A stretch of DNA of 64,000 bases from an uncultured Bacteroidales bacterium (GCA_944326365.1 CALVDR010000009.1:18665-82664), one strand, 5' to 3'; shown: positions 34,725 to 45,145, counted from the stretch's first letter. Notes: generated from the letters alone by a model not told the origin. Program-made: numbers and translations.

Positions 34725-35750
34725 ATGGCAGAGCGATTCGACCCGCATGACCCGTCCGCCGGAAAGGACAAGGATCTCGACAAGCTGATAAGGCCGCAGG
34801 CTCTCGGCGACTTTTCCGGGCAAGACAAGATAATAAAAAATCTCCGGATATTCGTGAAAGCGGCCAAAATGAGAGGGGAGTCCCTCGACCATGTGCTGTT
34901 TCACGGCCCTCCCGGGTTGGGAAAGACCACTCTTGCCCATATAATAGCGAATGAGCTGGGGGCAAATCTGAAAGTGACGTCAGGACCTGTGCTTGACAAG
35001 CCTGGCGACCTGGCCGGACTGCTGACTTCCCTTGATGAAGGAGACGTGCTTTTCATAGACGAGATACACAGGCTTTCTCCGGTAGTGGAGGAGTATCTGT
35101 ATTCCGCCATGGAAGATTTCGTCATCGACATCATGATAGACAAGGGACCTGGAGCACGTTCCGTGCGCATATCCCTCAATCCTTTCACTCTTGTAGGGGC
35201 CACTACCAGAAGCGGTCTTCTTACGTCGCCGCTCAGAGCCAGATTCGGCATAAAGTTCGCCCTTGAATATTATGACACATCCGATCTGGTCCATATAGTG
35301 AAGAGGAGCGCTGATATACTGGGCATAGGCATTGATGACGAAGCTGCGTACGAGGTGGCGTTGCGCAGCAGGGGAACACCCCGTATCGCCAATTCCCTTC
35401 TTCGCAGGGTCAGGGATTTCGCGCAGGTCGTAGGAGACGGGCATATTGATCTGAAAATAGCAAGATATGCGCTTGACGCTCTCAATATCGACAAACGGGG
35501 GCTGGACTCCATCGACAACAAGATCCTCAGGACCATAATCACCAAATTCAAGGGTGGCCCTGTCGGGGCCAATACCATTGCCACGGCAGTGGGGGAGGAT
35601 CAGGGAACTCTGGAGGAAGTGTATGAGCCATTCCTTATTAAAGAAGGGTTTCTGATAAGGACTCCGCGCGGAAGGGAAGTGACCGAACTTGCATACAGGC
35701 ATCTCGGTATTGATATGTTGTCTGACGGTGGTGACGGTACATTGTTCTGA
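34725..35750 (+). CDS. ruvB: Holliday junction branch-migration helicase RuvB
   Basis: 341 residues from the ATG at 34725 ([11 protein letters not shown]); an ATG two codons earlier at 34719 is equally possible. Motifs: [20 protein letters not shown] (Walker A), [10 protein letters not shown] (Walker B), [20 protein letters not shown] (sensor region), and the C-terminal winged helix [20 protein letters not shown]. RuvB hexamers drive branch migration with RuvA; ruvA is 9 kb away on the other strand, so the two are not an operon here. Confidence 0.97.
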   Translation: MAERFDPHDPSAGKDKDLDKLIRPQALGDFSGQDKIIKNLRIFVKAAKMRGESLDHVLFHGPPGLGKTTLAHIIANELGANLKVTSGPVLDKPGDLAGLLTSLDEGDVLFIDEIHRLSPVVEEYLYSAMEDFVIDIMIDKGPGARSVRISLNPFTLVGATTRSGLLTSPLRARFGIKFALEYYDTSDLVHIVKRSADILGIGIDDEAAYEVALRSRGTPRIANSLLRRVRDFAQVVGDGHIDLKIARYALDALNIDKRGLDSIDNKILRTIITKFKGGPVGANTIATAVGEDQGTLEEVYEPFLIKEGFLIRTPRGREVTELAYRHLGIDMLSDGGDGTLF

Positions 35751-35754
35751 TTTT

Positions 35755-37023
35755 ATGTCAAGTGTATGGAAATATATCGCGGTTTCGGTGCTGATGTTGG
35801 CTCCGTCGCTGTCTGATGCATGTACGGCTGTCATAATTTCGGGAAAGAAGACTGCGGACGGACGGCCTCTGATGTGGAAGAACCGAGACACGGACTGTCT
35901 GGACAACAGTGTAAGGCATTTCAAGGGTGAAAAATATTCCTTTGTAGGTCTTGTCAATTCCGATTCTCCAGGCGGTGAGGTGTGGATAGGAGCGAATACT
36001 GCCGGTTTTTCCATTATGAATACAGCTTCCTATTGCCTTAAAAACGACGATATCCCTGCTTCCAGGATGGACCGGGAGGGGATACTCATGTACAGGGCAC
36101 TTGAAATCTGCGCCTCTCTCGAAGATTTCGAGCATTTTCTCGATACATTGTCCCGTCCTTTCGGTGTGGAAGCGAATTTCGGCTGCATCGATGCACATGG
36201 CGGAGCCGCATGGTATGAGACCGGCAATTATTCTTATTATAAAAGGGATGTAAATTCCACTGGTAATGGCTACATCGTAGTGACTAATTTTTCCGAATCG
36301 GGCGAACCGTCCCGATGGCGCGGAGTGGAACGCTGGACCACTGCCTGTAACATATTCGGGGAAATGGACGGCAGGGGAGAACTGCGTGATATCAGTCCGC
36401 TTGATATCATGGACAGTCTTTCCAGGTCTTACAGAAACGATGTGACAGGCATTGATCTGGTACGTGATGCCGATGTATTCCTTTCGGGGACTACAGGCCT
36501 GTTTCCGGATCTGGACTTCATACCCAGAAAATCCACTTCCGCTTCAGTAGTGGTCCAGGGAGTTGAAGACGGAGGTAATCCCGCTTCCGCTGTCTTCTGG
36601 GCGGCTCTCGGATATCCGGCAGTCTCTGTGACAGTTCCGGTTCCCGTTTCTGAAGAAGATCATGTGCCGTCAGCTCTCTCGGGGTTTCCTTCTTCCTCTT
36701 CTGGTACTTTCTGCGGTCTTTCATCCAGGCTGAAAGACGAATTGGTTTTCACGTCGGAAGTCAGCAACATGTCGAAATATGTCGATCTCAGGTTCGTGCT
36801 GGGTGATGCCGGGCGCTGTATTCCGACATTGGCCTGCTGCCGTCAGGCAGAGGCCGCAATTACCGGAAGTTTTATGCCGCTGTATCGGAAATTTGTTGAC
36901 GGAGACATTGCCGAAGGCGAATATCTGGAATTTTATGACAGTATTTCCGCTGGATTTTTTTCATCGTATACGGATGCTTTCGGCTGTTATCTCCGCAGGA
37001 GCGGTCCGGGAAATATCAGATAA
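35755..37023 (+). CDS. Secreted N-terminal-nucleophile hydrolase (C45/C69-like)
   Basis: 422 residues from the ATG at 35755, 4 bp after ruvB; the longer in-frame reading would overlap ruvB. The signal peptide ends SDA and the next residue is Cys, in CTAVIISGKKTADGRPLMWKNRDTD, which is the start pattern of Ntn hydrolases such as the C45 acyltransferases and C69 dipeptidases. Signal peptidase cleavage would expose that Cys as nucleophile. Further support: the FVGLVNSDSPGGEVWIGANTAGFSIMNTA region and GCIDAHGGAAWYETGNYSYY. It probably cleaves an amide bond outside the cytoplasm; bile-salt, peptide or acyl-amide substrates cannot be separated by eye. Confidence 0.75.
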   Translation: MSSVWKYIAVSVLMLAPSLSDACTAVIISGKKTADGRPLMWKNRDTDCLDNSVRHFKGEKYSFVGLVNSDSPGGEVWIGANTAGFSIMNTASYCLKNDDIPASRMDREGILMYRALEICASLEDFEHFLDTLSRPFGVEANFGCIDAHGGAAWYETGNYSYYKRDVNSTGNGYIVVTNFSESGEPSRWRGVERWTTACNIFGEMDGRGELRDISPLDIMDSLSRSYRNDVTGIDLVRDADVFLSGTTGLFPDLDFIPRKSTSASVVVQGVEDGGNPASAVFWAALGYPAVSVTVPVPVSEEDHVPSALSGFPSSSSGTFCGLSSRLKDELVFTSEVSNMSKYVDLRFVLGDAGRCIPTLACCRQAEAAITGSFMPLYRKFVDGDIAEGEYLEFYDSISAGFFSSYTDAFGCYLRRSGPGNIR

Positions 37024-37102
37024 GGCGGATAATGCACGAATTAATTGCGGAATTGCATAAAAATCATTAAAATTGTGGCGAAATTTCATTAAACGATATA
37101 AA

Positions 37103-39049
37103 ATGGCCGATAAATTAATTTCTAAGATTCCTGAGGGTCCTTTGTCTGAAAAATGGACAAAGCATAAATCCCAGCTTCGAGTTGTCAATCCCGGCAACAA
37201 AAGGAAAATCGAGATCATTGTCATCGGTACCGGTCTGGGCGGGGCGTCTGCAGCTGCTTCGCTCGGTGAGCTCGGTTACAATGTGAAGGTTTTCTGCATC
37301 AGCGATTCTCCGAGAAGGGCGCATTCCATCGCTGCCCAGGGAGGTATCAATGCTGCAAAGAACTATCAGAACGACAATGACTCCGTTTACCGACTTTTCT
37401 ATGAGACCATCAAGGGTGGCGACTACCGCAGCCGCGAGGCAAATGTCTACCGTCTCGCAGAAGTGAGCGGAAACATCATTGACCAGTGTGTGGCCCAGGG
37501 TGTTCCTTTCGCCAGAGAATATGGCGGACTTCTCGCAAACCGTTCTTTCGGAGGCGCTCAGGTGAGCCGTACGTTCTACGCCCGCGGCCAAACCGGACAG
37601 CAGCTTCTTCTCGGAGCCTACGCTGCCCTTAACAGGCAGATTGCGGCAGGTACGGTGAAGAGCTATCCACGCCATGAAATGCTCGATCTGGTACTCATAA
37701 ACGGTGAAGCAAAAGGAATCATCGCAAGAAATCTTGTGACTGGGGAAATTGAAAGATTCGGCGCTCATGCCGTCGTCCTCGCTTCAGGCGGATATGGCAA
37801 TACATATTTCCTTTCTACAAATGCCATGAACAGCAACGGTTCCGCTGCATGGCAGGCTTACAAGAAGGGTGCTTATTTTGCAAATCCTTGCTTTGCACAG
37901 ATTCATCCTACCTGTATTCCGGTTCACGGGGACCAGCAGTCAAAGCTGACGCTTATGTCCGAGTCCCTGAGAAATGACGGACGTATATGGGTTCCTAAGA
38001 AGAAAGAGGATGTCATGAGGCTTCGCAAGAAAGAAGTCAAGCCTTCACAGATACCTGAGGAAGACAGGGATTACTATCTTGAGCGTCGTTATCCGGCTTT
38101 CGGAAACCTCGTTCCGCGTGACGTGGCGTCACGTGCCGCAAAGGAAAGATGTGATGCCGGTTTCGGAGTGAATGAGACAGGACTGGCTGTTTTCCTTGAT
38201 TTCAGCACTGCCATAGAGAGGCTGGGTGTCGACAAGATTCGTGAGAGATACGGCAACCTGTTCCAGATGTACCAGAAGATCACGGATTCCGACCCTTACA
38301 AGGAGCCTATGATGATTTATCCGGCCATACATTATACTATGGGTGGTCTCTGGGTTGACTACAATCTCCAGACTACCATACCTGGCCTTTATGCCATAGG
38401 TGAGGCCAATTTCAGCGATCACGGCGGAAACCGTCTGGGTGCTTCTGCCCTGATGCAGGGTCTTGCGGACGGATATTTCATCCTTCCGTATACTATCGGA
38501 GACTATCTTGCCACACAGTTCAAGAATCCTAAGACAGATACTTCCGCCCCTGAATTCGAAGAAGCAGAGAAGAAGGTGAAAGCCAAGATCGACAGACTTC
38601 TTTCAATCAAGGGCAAGCATACTGTAGACGAACTTCACAAGAAGCTCGGACATATCATGTGGGAATATGTGGGTATGGCCCGCAACGAGTCCGGACTGAA
38701 GAAAGCTATCGAGCTTATTCAGGAACTCCGCAAGGAATTCTGGAGCGATGTATACGTGGCCGGTGACAAGGAAAACTTCAACCAGGAGCTTGAAAAGGCT
38801 CTCAGACTTGCGGATTTCCTTGAAATCGGAGAACTCATGGCTCGTGACGCCCTTAACAGAAAGGAATCCTGCGGCGGCCATTTCCGTGAGGAAATGCAGA
38901 CCGAAGACGGCGAGACCAAGCGTGATGACGAGAATTTCATGTATGTCGCTGCCTGGGAGTACAAGGGCGAAGATTCAGTGCCTGAAATGCATAAGGAGCC
39001 TCTCAAATATGAGAATATCAAGATAGCTACCAGAAACTATAAAGACTAG
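37103..39049 (+). CDS. frdA: Fumarate reductase / succinate dehydrogenase flavoprotein subunit
   Basis: 648 residues from the ATG at 37103; the alternative start 10 codons upstream lacks support. FAD-binding [15 protein letters not shown], the FAD-linking histidine region [44 protein letters not shown], active-site HPTCIPV and [12 protein letters not shown], and [22 protein letters not shown] are present. It makes the catalytic pair with the iron-sulfur subunit 6 bp downstream. In gut Bacteroidota the complex mainly reduces fumarate to succinate. The membrane cytochrome b subunit gene that I would expect immediately upstream is absent from this window. Confidence 0.95.
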   Translation: MADKLISKIPEGPLSEKWTKHKSQLRVVNPGNKRKIEIIVIGTGLGGASAAASLGELGYNVKVFCISDSPRRAHSIAAQGGINAAKNYQNDNDSVYRLFYETIKGGDYRSREANVYRLAEVSGNIIDQCVAQGVPFAREYGGLLANRSFGGAQVSRTFYARGQTGQQLLLGAYAALNRQIAAGTVKSYPRHEMLDLVLINGEAKGIIARNLVTGEIERFGAHAVVLASGGYGNTYFLSTNAMNSNGSAAWQAYKKGAYFANPCFAQIHPTCIPVHGDQQSKLTLMSESLRNDGRIWVPKKKEDVMRLRKKEVKPSQIPEEDRDYYLERRYPAFGNLVPRDVASRAAKERCDAGFGVNETGLAVFLDFSTAIERLGVDKIRERYGNLFQMYQKITDSDPYKEPMMIYPAIHYTMGGLWVDYNLQTTIPGLYAIGEANFSDHGGNRLGASALMQGLADGYFILPYTIGDYLATQFKNPKTDTSAPEFEEAEKKVKAKIDRLLSIKGKHTVDELHKKLGHIMWEYVGMARNESGLKKAIELIQELRKEFWSDVYVAGDKENFNQELEKALRLADFLEIGELMARDALNRKESCGGHFREEMQTEDGETKRDDENFMYVAAWEYKGEDSVPEMHKEPLKYENIKIATRNYKD

Positions 39050-39055
39050 ACTGAA

Positions 39056-39835
39056 ATGGATTTTACTTTAAGAATATGGCGTCAGAAAAACGCCAAGTCC
39101 GAAGGACATTTTGAGACATATCAGGTAAAGAACATCTCTGCAGACAGTTCTTTTCTTGAGATGCTTGATATCCTCAATGAGCAGTTGATTCATGAGGGGA
39201 TAGATCCGGTAGCTGTTGAAAAAGGCTGCCAGAGCAGTGGTCCTGTTTCGTTCGACCATGACTGCCGTGAAGGTATTTGCGGAGCTTGTTCGCTTTACAT
39301 TAACGGACGTGCACACGGACCTGATGATGAGGTCACTACATGCCAGCTCCATATGCGCAAGTTCCATGACGGTGATACCATCACTATAGAGCCGTGGAGA
39401 AGCAAGGGTTTCCCTGTAATCAAGGACCTTGTTGTAGACCGTCGCGCTTTCGACAAGATTCTTCAGGCCGGTGGATTCATCTCAGTAGGTACGGGCGGTG
39501 TTCCGGACGGAAATGCAATCCTCATTTCTCATGAGACTGCTGAAGAAAGCATGGACGGAGCTGCATGTATCGGTTGCGGTGCATGTGTGGCTACCTGTAA
39601 GAACGGTTCTGCAATGCTTTTCGTAGCTGCCAGGGTAAGTTCTCTCGCTCTTCTTCCTCAGGGAAAGGTAGAGGGAGCAAAGAGGGCAAAAGCCATGGTC
39701 GCAAAGATGGACGAACTCGGATTCGGTGCATGTACGAACACACGTGCCTGTGAGATGGAATGTCCTAAACACATCACTGTGTCGCACATTGCCAGACTGA
39801 ACAGGGAATTCCTTTCCGCAAAATTCAAGGATTAA
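39056..39835 (+). CDS. frdB: Fumarate reductase / succinate dehydrogenase iron-sulfur subunit
   Basis: 259 residues. The N-terminal ferredoxin domain binds [2Fe-2S] through [15 protein letters not shown] and the later Cys in VTTCQLHM. The C-terminal domain has [15 protein letters not shown] and [17 protein letters not shown] for the [4Fe-4S] and [3Fe-4S] clusters, so all cluster ligands look present. It passes electrons between quinol and FrdA. It follows frdA by 6 bp and is closed by a strong terminator. Confidence 0.95.
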   Translation: MDFTLRIWRQKNAKSEGHFETYQVKNISADSSFLEMLDILNEQLIHEGIDPVAVEKGCQSSGPVSFDHDCREGICGACSLYINGRAHGPDDEVTTCQLHMRKFHDGDTITIEPWRSKGFPVIKDLVVDRRAFDKILQAGGFISVGTGGVPDGNAILISHETAEESMDGAACIGCGACVATCKNGSAMLFVAARVSSLALLPQGKVEGAKRAKAMVAKMDELGFGACTNTRACEMECPKHITVSHIARLNREFLSAKFKD

Positions 39836-39885
39836 ATATTCATAATTGTTCCGGCTGATTACCGATCTTCCGGAACAGTATTATT

Positions 39886-39921
39886 TTGACCGGACTCTGA
39901 AAAGGGTCCGGTCAATTTTTT
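39886..39921 (+). terminator. Terminator of frdAB
   Basis: TTGACCGGAC (39886-39895) pairs with GTCCGGTCAA (39906-39915) and is followed by six T. A second stem, GTTCCGG/CCGGAAC, lies just upstream (about 39848-39876). Confidence 0.9.
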
Positions 39922-41095
39922 ACCAGAGGAAATTGTCGAACGGATAGCGTCCTGCATGTATTTCTGCGACCATTTTGTACAGGTCCGAACGCAATTTGTC
40001 GATTCCTGTCCTGTTTTTCGCTGAAATGAATATGCATGGAGTGTTTTCTTTGGCTATCCAGCTGTTCTTGAACTCTTCAAGGGTATAGTTTTCAGCCCTT
40101 TTCGGCTCCAATGAGAACTCATCGTATTCTTCATAACGGTATGCGTCGATTTTGTTGAAAACTACGAAAATCGGCTTATTTATGGCGTTTATGTCCCTGA
40201 GTGTTTCTTCTACTACTCTTATATGTTCTTCGAAATTCGGATGCGATATGTCGACCACATGCATCAGTATGTCGGCTTCACGGACTTCATCAAGAGTGCT
40301 TTTGAATGCTTCCACCAGCTGGGTAGGAAGTTTTCTTATAAAACCTACCGTATCACTGAGCAGGAAAGGCACGTTTTCTATCACGACCTTTCTCACCGTA
40401 GTATCAAGCGTCGCGAACAGTTTGTTTTCAGCGAATACATCGCTCTTTGCCAGCAGATTCATCAGTGTGCTTTTCCCCACGTTCGTGTAACCTACAAGTG
40501 ATATTCTCACGAGGGAGCCTCTGTTTCCACGCTGTGAGGCCATCTGCTTGTCAATTTTCTTCAGCTGTTCTTTAAGTTTGGCTATCTTGTCCTGGATGAT
40601 TCGCCTGTCTGTTTCTATCTGCGTTTCACCCGGACCTCTCATTCCTATGCCTCCTTTTTGTCTTTCCAGATGTGTCCACATTCTGGTAAGCCGGGGGAGC
40701 AGGTACTGGTACTGTGCAAGTTCAACCTGAGTCTTCGCATATGCAGTCTTCGCCCTTTGTGCGAATATATCCAGAATCAGATTTGTCCTGTCCAGAATCC
40801 TTGTTTCCAGTTCCCTTTCTATATTTCTTAATTGTGTAGGAGTGAGTTCATCATCGAAAATGACAAGTTCTATTTCATTTTCCCGGATGTATTCCTTGAT
40901 TTCAGCAAGTTTTCCGCTTCTGATATATGTCCTGGTATCAGGCCTGTCAACTTTCTGTATGAACTTTTTCGTGCCTTCTGCTCCTGCGGTTTCAGCCAGA
41001 AATTCCAGTTCATCCAGATATTCCATTACCTGTCTTTCGTCGTCACCCTGTTTGATGACGCCTACAAAAATCGCTTTTTCTTTACCTTCAGTCAT
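39920..41095 (-). CDS. hflX: GTPase HflX
   Basis: 391 residues. N-terminal HflX domain (VIFDDELTPTQLRNIERELETRILDRTNLILDIF shortened here to LTPTQLRNIE and DRTNLILDIFAQRA), helical linker with GPGETQIETDRR, then the GTPase domain: P-loop GYTNVGKST (near residue 205), G3 DTVGFIRKLP, G4 FNKID, G5 ISAKN. HflX splits stalled or heat-damaged 70S ribosomes. It converges with frdB. Confidence 0.95.
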   Translation of the reverse strand: MTEGKEKAIFVGVIKQGDDERQVMEYLDELEFLAETAGAEGTKKFIQKVDRPDTRTYIRSGKLAEIKEYIRENEIELVIFDDELTPTQLRNIERELETRILDRTNLILDIFAQRAKTAYAKTQVELAQYQYLLPRLTRMWTHLERQKGGIGMRGPGETQIETDRRIIQDKIAKLKEQLKKIDKQMASQRGNRGSLVRISLVGYTNVGKSTLMNLLAKSDVFAENKLFATLDTTVRKVVIENVPFLLSDTVGFIRKLPTQLVEAFKSTLDEVREADILMHVVDISHPNFEEHIRVVEETLRDINAINKPIFVVFNKIDAYRYEEYDEFSLEPKRAENYTLEEFKNSWIAKENTPCIFISAKNRTGIDKLRSDLYKMVAEIHAGRYPFDNFLW

Positions 41096-41105
41096 TTTCC
41101 TTCAT

Positions 41106-41142
41106 AAAAAAAGGCCATCCTGTTTCGTGAGGACAGCCTTTG
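41106..41142 (-). terminator. Terminator of tonB
   Basis: AAAGGC..TCCT pairs with AGGA..GCCTTT around a short loop; in the minus direction it ends in a run of seven T. It lies between tonB and hflX, 11 bp before the hflX start. Confidence 0.8.
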
Positions 41143-41163
41143 TCAAACTGTTTTGGATAAGAT

Positions 41164-41856
41164 TTACCTGAGCTGGAATATAACAGGGAAAGTGTAAGTA
41201 ACCCTCACTGCGCGGTCCCTCTGTTTTCCAGGTGTCCATCTCGGTGAACTTGAAACCACTCTGACTGCCTCCTGGTCAAGTGATGAATCCACACCGCGGA
41301 GAACTTTCACGTTTGTCACCCTTCCGTCAGATTCTACCGTGAACTGGAGTGTGACGCGGCCCTGTACTCCGTTTTCCTTTGCTATCTCAGGATAAACAAG
41401 TCTCTGATTGACCCATTTTGAGAACTCGTTTGCATCTCCGCCCATGAACGATGGCTTCTCTTCCACCAGCTGGAACGGAATAGCTTCTTCTTCTATGACT
41501 TCTTCTTCGACACTTTCTACATAGTCCATGATTTCCACACCCATGTTGGCGTCATCCTCCAGATTCAGGAACAGGTTGTCATCTACTACGATTTCATCGT
41601 CCACGATGTCGATCTGGTCTGAAAGTACAGGCATTTTAGGTGCTGATGGTGGTGGGGGAGGTGTTTCAGTCTGTGTAGCGATGACTTCTTCCACCTCGAT
41701 GACTTGTGTAGTGTCTTCGAGTTCGATGATCTGCTGTTCTTCGGTCTGCCATTCGAATGCTACGAAAACAGCTGCGAGAGCCACGATCAGTCCGATCTCC
41801 AGAAATAGAAGTTTCTTGTTTTCAAGATTGGCCTTCTCAGTCTTTTTTATTTCCAT
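41164..41856 (-). CDS. Energy transducer TonB family protein
   Basis: 230 residues. A cytoplasmic tail of about 15 residues is followed by one membrane helix (LLFLEIGLIVALAAVFVAF), an acidic and proline-containing linker (ETPPPPPSAP), and a C-terminal TonB domain (GRVTLQFTVESDGRVTNVKVLRG ... VVSSSPRWTPGKQRDRAVRV). It transmits proton motive force from ExbBD to outer membrane receptors such as the susC-like product at the left edge. exbB and exbD are not adjacent. Confidence 0.92.
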   Translation of the reverse strand: MEIKKTEKANLENKKLLFLEIGLIVALAAVFVAFEWQTEEQQIIELEDTTQVIEVEEVIATQTETPPPPPSAPKMPVLSDQIDIVDDEIVVDDNLFLNLEDDANMGVEIMDYVESVEEEVIEEEAIPFQLVEEKPSFMGGDANEFSKWVNQRLVYPEIAKENGVQGRVTLQFTVESDGRVTNVKVLRGVDSSLDQEAVRVVSSSPRWTPGKQRDRAVRVTYTFPVIFQLR

Positions 41857-41920
41857 TTATTTCAATTTTTAGATAATCGGTTTTAGTGCGGTAAAGTTAT
41901 GAAGAATTATTTTTATTTCA

Positions 41921-41928
41921 TAATTTTG
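41921..41928 (+). promoter_or_regulatory. Promoter -7 box for ybeY-mnmG
   Basis: TAATTTTG matches TAnnTTTG, 23 bp upstream of the ybeY ATG at 41951. Confidence 0.5.
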
Positions 41929-41950
41929 CGGCTAATAATTTTCCTTATTT

Positions 41951-42370
41951 ATGGTATCCTATTATTTCGAAGATACGGATTTCAGACTGAAGGCCAAAAC
42001 CAGGATCAAATACTGGCTTAAACTCGTGGCTGAAAGCGAAGTGTACAGACTCGGCAATGTGTCTGTCATCTTCTGTTCTGACAATTATATTCTGGATATA
42101 AACCAGCGTTTTCTCCAGCATGATTATTTCACTGACATCATCACTTTCGATTATTCCGAAGGTGACAGGATTTCCGGTGACCTTTTCATCAGTGTCGATT
42201 CCGTCAGGGAGAACTCTCTCGAATATGGAACGGAATTCGAGGATGAGCTGCATAGGGTCATAGTCCATGGGATATTGCATCTTATAGGATATGATGACCA
42301 TACAGAGGAAGATGTCAGGGTAATGCGTGCCAAGGAAAATTATTATCTCTCACTTTACGACCTTATTTGA
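41951..42370 (+). CDS. ybeY: Endoribonuclease YbeY (rRNA maturation)
   Basis: 139 residues, full family length. The zinc site [16 protein letters not shown] gives the three histidines, and [28 protein letters not shown] is the typical middle part. YbeY processes rRNA ends and takes part in ribosome quality control. It is 7 bp upstream of mnmG. Confidence 0.94.
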   Translation: MVSYYFEDTDFRLKAKTRIKYWLKLVAESEVYRLGNVSVIFCSDNYILDINQRFLQHDYFTDIITFDYSEGDRISGDLFISVDSVRENSLEYGTEFEDELHRVIVHGILHLIGYDDHTEEDVRVMRAKENYYLSLYDLI

Positions 42371-42377
42371 AACTTAC

Positions 42378-44486
42378 ATGCAGAAGGATTATGATGTTAT
42401 AGTCATCGGAGGCGGTCATGCAGGCTGTGAAGCTGCCATGGCTGCATCGAGGATGGGTTCTTCCGTGCTTCTTATATCCATGGATATGAACAAGTTCGGA
42501 CAGATGTCCTGTAATCCTGCCATTGGCGGAATCGCCAAAGGTCAGATTGTCAGGGAAATAGACGCCTTAGGCGGTTATATGGGCATAGTCACTGATGCAT
42601 CAACACTTCAGTTCCGGATGTTGAACCGTTCGAAAGGACCTGCCATGTGGAGTCCTCGTGCCCAATGCGACAAGAACGTGTACAGTCAGAATTGGCGAAA
42701 ATTGCTTGAAACTAATTGTAAATTAGATATTTATCAAGATACTGTAGTCTCTTTTGCTTTCTGTGGTTCGCGAATTACAGGCTGCCGTACACTTACCGGC
42801 GCTATATTCAATTCTCAGACGGTTATCCTGACTGCAGGAACATTCCTTGACGGCAGACTTTTCATTGGTCGTACTGAATTTGCCGGTGGCAGGATAGGGG
42901 AGATGTCTTCCTACGGGCTGACTTCTCAGCTTGTGGAGATGGGACTCGTTACGGGCAGGATGAAGACTGGTACTCCTCCGCGAATAGATATTTCTTCCGT
43001 GGATCTTTCAAGACTTCAGCCTCAGACCGGAGATCCTGCTCCTGAAAAATTCTCTTATCTGCCTTTCCTTTCGACGGCCCAGAACGGAACTCCTCAGATG
43101 CCATGTTTTATAGTGCATACTAATGAAAAGGTCCATGAAACTCTAAGGTCCGGCTTCAAGGATTCGCCGCTGTTTTCCGGAATGATTACTGGAATCGGTC
43201 CGCGTTATTGTCCGAGCATCGAAGACAAGATTCGTACATTTTCCGATAAGGATTCCCATCAGCTGTTTCTTGAACCCGAAGGGAGGTATTCTAATGAGTA
43301 TTATCTCCAGGGATTTTCTTCTTCTTTGCCTTTACAGGTCCAGCTTGACGCCCTTCATCAGATAGAAGGTTTGGAGACTGCGAAGATATATCGTCCGGCA
43401 TATGCTGTCGAATATGATTATTTTGATCCGACTCAGCTGAAGCCTACTCTTGAGCTTAAATCCATCGAGAATCTTTTTCTTGCCGGACAGGTGAACGGTA
43501 CTACCGGATATGAGGAAGCGGCAGCCCAGGGACTGGTCGCCGGTATCAATGCACATCTTAAATGCAAGGGTAAGGAACCTTTTGTCTTGAAGAGAGATGA
43601 AGCTTATATAGGTGTGCTGATAGATGATCTTGTTACGAAGGGAGTCGATGAGCCTTACCGGATGTTCACATCCCGCGCAGAATACAGGATTCTGCTCCGA
43701 CAGGATGATGCTGATTTAAGACTGACGCCACTGGCTTATTCAATCGGTCTTGCTGACAGGTCCCGGTATGATTTTACTATGCGAAAATACGATTCGGTTT
43801 CCAGACTTACTGAATTTTTCGAGAATGAGAGTATAAGGCCTGAATTTGTAAATCCGTATCTCAGTTCCTGTGGAACTGCCGCGATTGAGAACAGGAAAAG
43901 ATATTCCGACCTGATTTCCCGTCCTCAGGTTAAGATTAGCGAAATTATTAATATTGTTCCACGTGGAACTTTAGAGAGAAAAGCAATGGACTTTGACAGT
44001 CTGACCAGATACGATTCTGGACTTTTCGTAAAATCCAGAGAGACTTATGCAGACTTGCTGACATCTATGTGCTCTTATGATGATAATTCGAAGAAAGGAG
44101 AGATTGGAAGGGGAGTAGCGGATTCTTTTATGGATTCTATTTATGTTCTGAGGAACAATACAGAATATCCAGTGTCTGCTCTTTCTTCTGAATTCATGGA
44201 ATCAGCTCTGAAGGGAAATTACAGAAATGAAGTTCTGGAATCTGTGGAGATTTCCATCAAATATAAGGGGTATATAGAAAGGGAAAGAAAATTGGCTGAG
44301 AAAATCAGGCGTCTGGAGGATTTGACAATTCCTGATGATTTCAATTTTGACAAAGTGCAGAGTCTTTCCATAGAGTGCAGGCAGAAATTGAAAAAATATC
44401 AACCAAGGACTATCGCCCAGGCTTCGAGAATTTCAGGCGTGTCCCCAGCTGATATTTCTGTCTTGCTCGTTTATTTCGGTAGGTAG
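42378..44486 (+). CDS. mnmG: tRNA uridine-5-carboxymethylaminomethyl modification enzyme MnmG (GidA), with internal extension
   Basis: 702 residues from the ATG at 42378, clearly longer than the roughly 620-630 usual for MnmG. FAD-binding [55 protein letters not shown], and [18 protein letters not shown] are canonical; the end ([16 protein letters not shown]) is intact. The extra residues seem to lie between [16 protein letters not shown] (near 527) and [16 protein letters not shown], roughly 530-610. MnmG with MnmE modifies wobble U34 of several tRNAs. A parS-like palindrome falls at the start of the extension (codons V527-T531). Confidence 0.93.
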   Translation: MQKDYDVIVIGGGHAGCEAAMAASRMGSSVLLISMDMNKFGQMSCNPAIGGIAKGQIVREIDALGGYMGIVTDASTLQFRMLNRSKGPAMWSPRAQCDKNVYSQNWRKLLETNCKLDIYQDTVVSFAFCGSRITGCRTLTGAIFNSQTVILTAGTFLDGRLFIGRTEFAGGRIGEMSSYGLTSQLVEMGLVTGRMKTGTPPRIDISSVDLSRLQPQTGDPAPEKFSYLPFLSTAQNGTPQMPCFIVHTNEKVHETLRSGFKDSPLFSGMITGIGPRYCPSIEDKIRTFSDKDSHQLFLEPEGRYSNEYYLQGFSSSLPLQVQLDALHQIEGLETAKIYRPAYAVEYDYFDPTQLKPTLELKSIENLFLAGQVNGTTGYEEAAAQGLVAGINAHLKCKGKEPFVLKRDEAYIGVLIDDLVTKGVDEPYRMFTSRAEYRILLRQDDADLRLTPLAYSIGLADRSRYDFTMRKYDSVSRLTEFFENESIRPEFVNPYLSSCGTAAIENRKRYSDLISRPQVKISEIINIVPRGTLERKAMDFDSLTRYDSGLFVKSRETYADLLTSMCSYDDNSKKGEIGRGVADSFMDSIYVLRNNTEYPVSALSSEFMESALKGNYRNEVLESVEISIKYKGYIERERKLAEKIRRLEDLTIPDDFNFDKVQSLSIECRQKLKKYQPRTIAQASRISGVSPADISVLLVYFGR
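43956..43969. promoter_or_regulatory. parS: parS-like palindrome inside mnmG
   Basis: GTTCCACGTGGAAC is a perfect 14-bp palindrome that fits the ParB-binding consensus GTTnCACGTGnAAC. A T precedes it, as in the 16-bp consensus. No parA or parB gene is in the window. Confidence 0.6.
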
Positions 44487-44488
44487 AA

Positions 44489-44510
44489 AAAAGTTCCACG
44501 TGGAACTTTT
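44489..44510. promoter_or_regulatory. parS: Second parS-like palindrome; also a possible bidirectional terminator
   Basis: The same 14-mer GTTCCACGTGGAAC (44493-44506) is extended by AAAA and TTTT into a 22-bp perfect palindrome between the convergent mnmG and ruvA stops. It could be a ParB site, a short terminator, or both. Confidence 0.55.
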
Positions 44511-45096
44511 ATAATTTTTTAAGAGCTGCTTTTATCAGGTTTTCAAGACTGATTTGCGGCTCTTCTTTTATTATCGAATTAAGGACTTTCTGTACTGTAG
44601 CCTTTGGAAAACCGAGAAGTACGAGAGCGGTGGCCGCTTCCTCTGACGTACCGTTGTCTGTCTTGCTTATCAGTCCTGAAACATCGGTTCCGGCTCCCTT
44701 GACGATTTTATCCTTAAGTTCGAGGACGAGTCTCTGGGCACTTTTGACACCTATTCCTTTTATCGACTTGATTCTCACGATGTCTTCTGCTATGATGGCA
44801 TTCCTGATTTCTTCGGATGAAAGGGATGAAAGCATCATTCTGGCTGTGGCTGCTCCTATTCCGGAAACCCCTATGAGAAGACGGAACAGTTCACGCTCGT
44901 CTTTGGTGCTGAATCCATAGAAGGTTTCATCATCTTCCCTGATATGATGGTGGATATATACCGTACATTCGCTGCTGTTTTCGAAAGATGAGAATGTCTG
45001 CAGCGATATAAGGACTTTGTATCCGATTCCATAAGTTTCCACAGTCATTTCAGACGGATTCAGTTCAGTGATTTTTCCTTTGATGTAGTCTATCAT
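44509..45096 (-). CDS. ruvA: Holliday junction DNA-binding protein RuvA
   Basis: 195 residues. N-terminal OB-fold (MIDYIKGKITELNPSEMTVE), two helix-hairpin-helix motifs (LIGVSGIGAATARMML near residue 75 and IKSIKGIGVKSAQRLVLELK near 110), and the C-terminal RuvB-binding domain (EEAATALVLLGFPKATVQKVL). It binds four-way junctions and loads RuvB. Monocistronic on the minus strand, convergent with mnmG. Confidence 0.96.
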   Translation of the reverse strand: MIDYIKGKITELNPSEMTVETYGIGYKVLISLQTFSSFENSSECTVYIHHHIREDDETFYGFSTKDERELFRLLIGVSGIGAATARMMLSSLSSEEIRNAIIAEDIVRIKSIKGIGVKSAQRLVLELKDKIVKGAGTDVSGLISKTDNGTSEEAATALVLLGFPKATVQKVLNSIIKEEPQISLENLIKAALKKL

Positions 45097-45137
45097 GATT
45101 TGAACGGTTTTTGCTTTGTTTTCCGGTATTGAGAATG

Positions 45138-45145
45138 CAAAATTA
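45138..45145 (-). promoter_or_regulatory. Promoter -7 box for ruvA
   Basis: Minus-strand TAATTTTG matches TAnnTTTG, about 42 bp upstream of the ruvA ATG. No clear -33 element. Confidence 0.4.

Noticed and set aside
44489..44510. Plain terminator only
   Set aside because: It could terminate mnmG and ruvA, but the exact repetition of the 14-mer inside mnmG is not explained by termination, so it was kept as parS-like.
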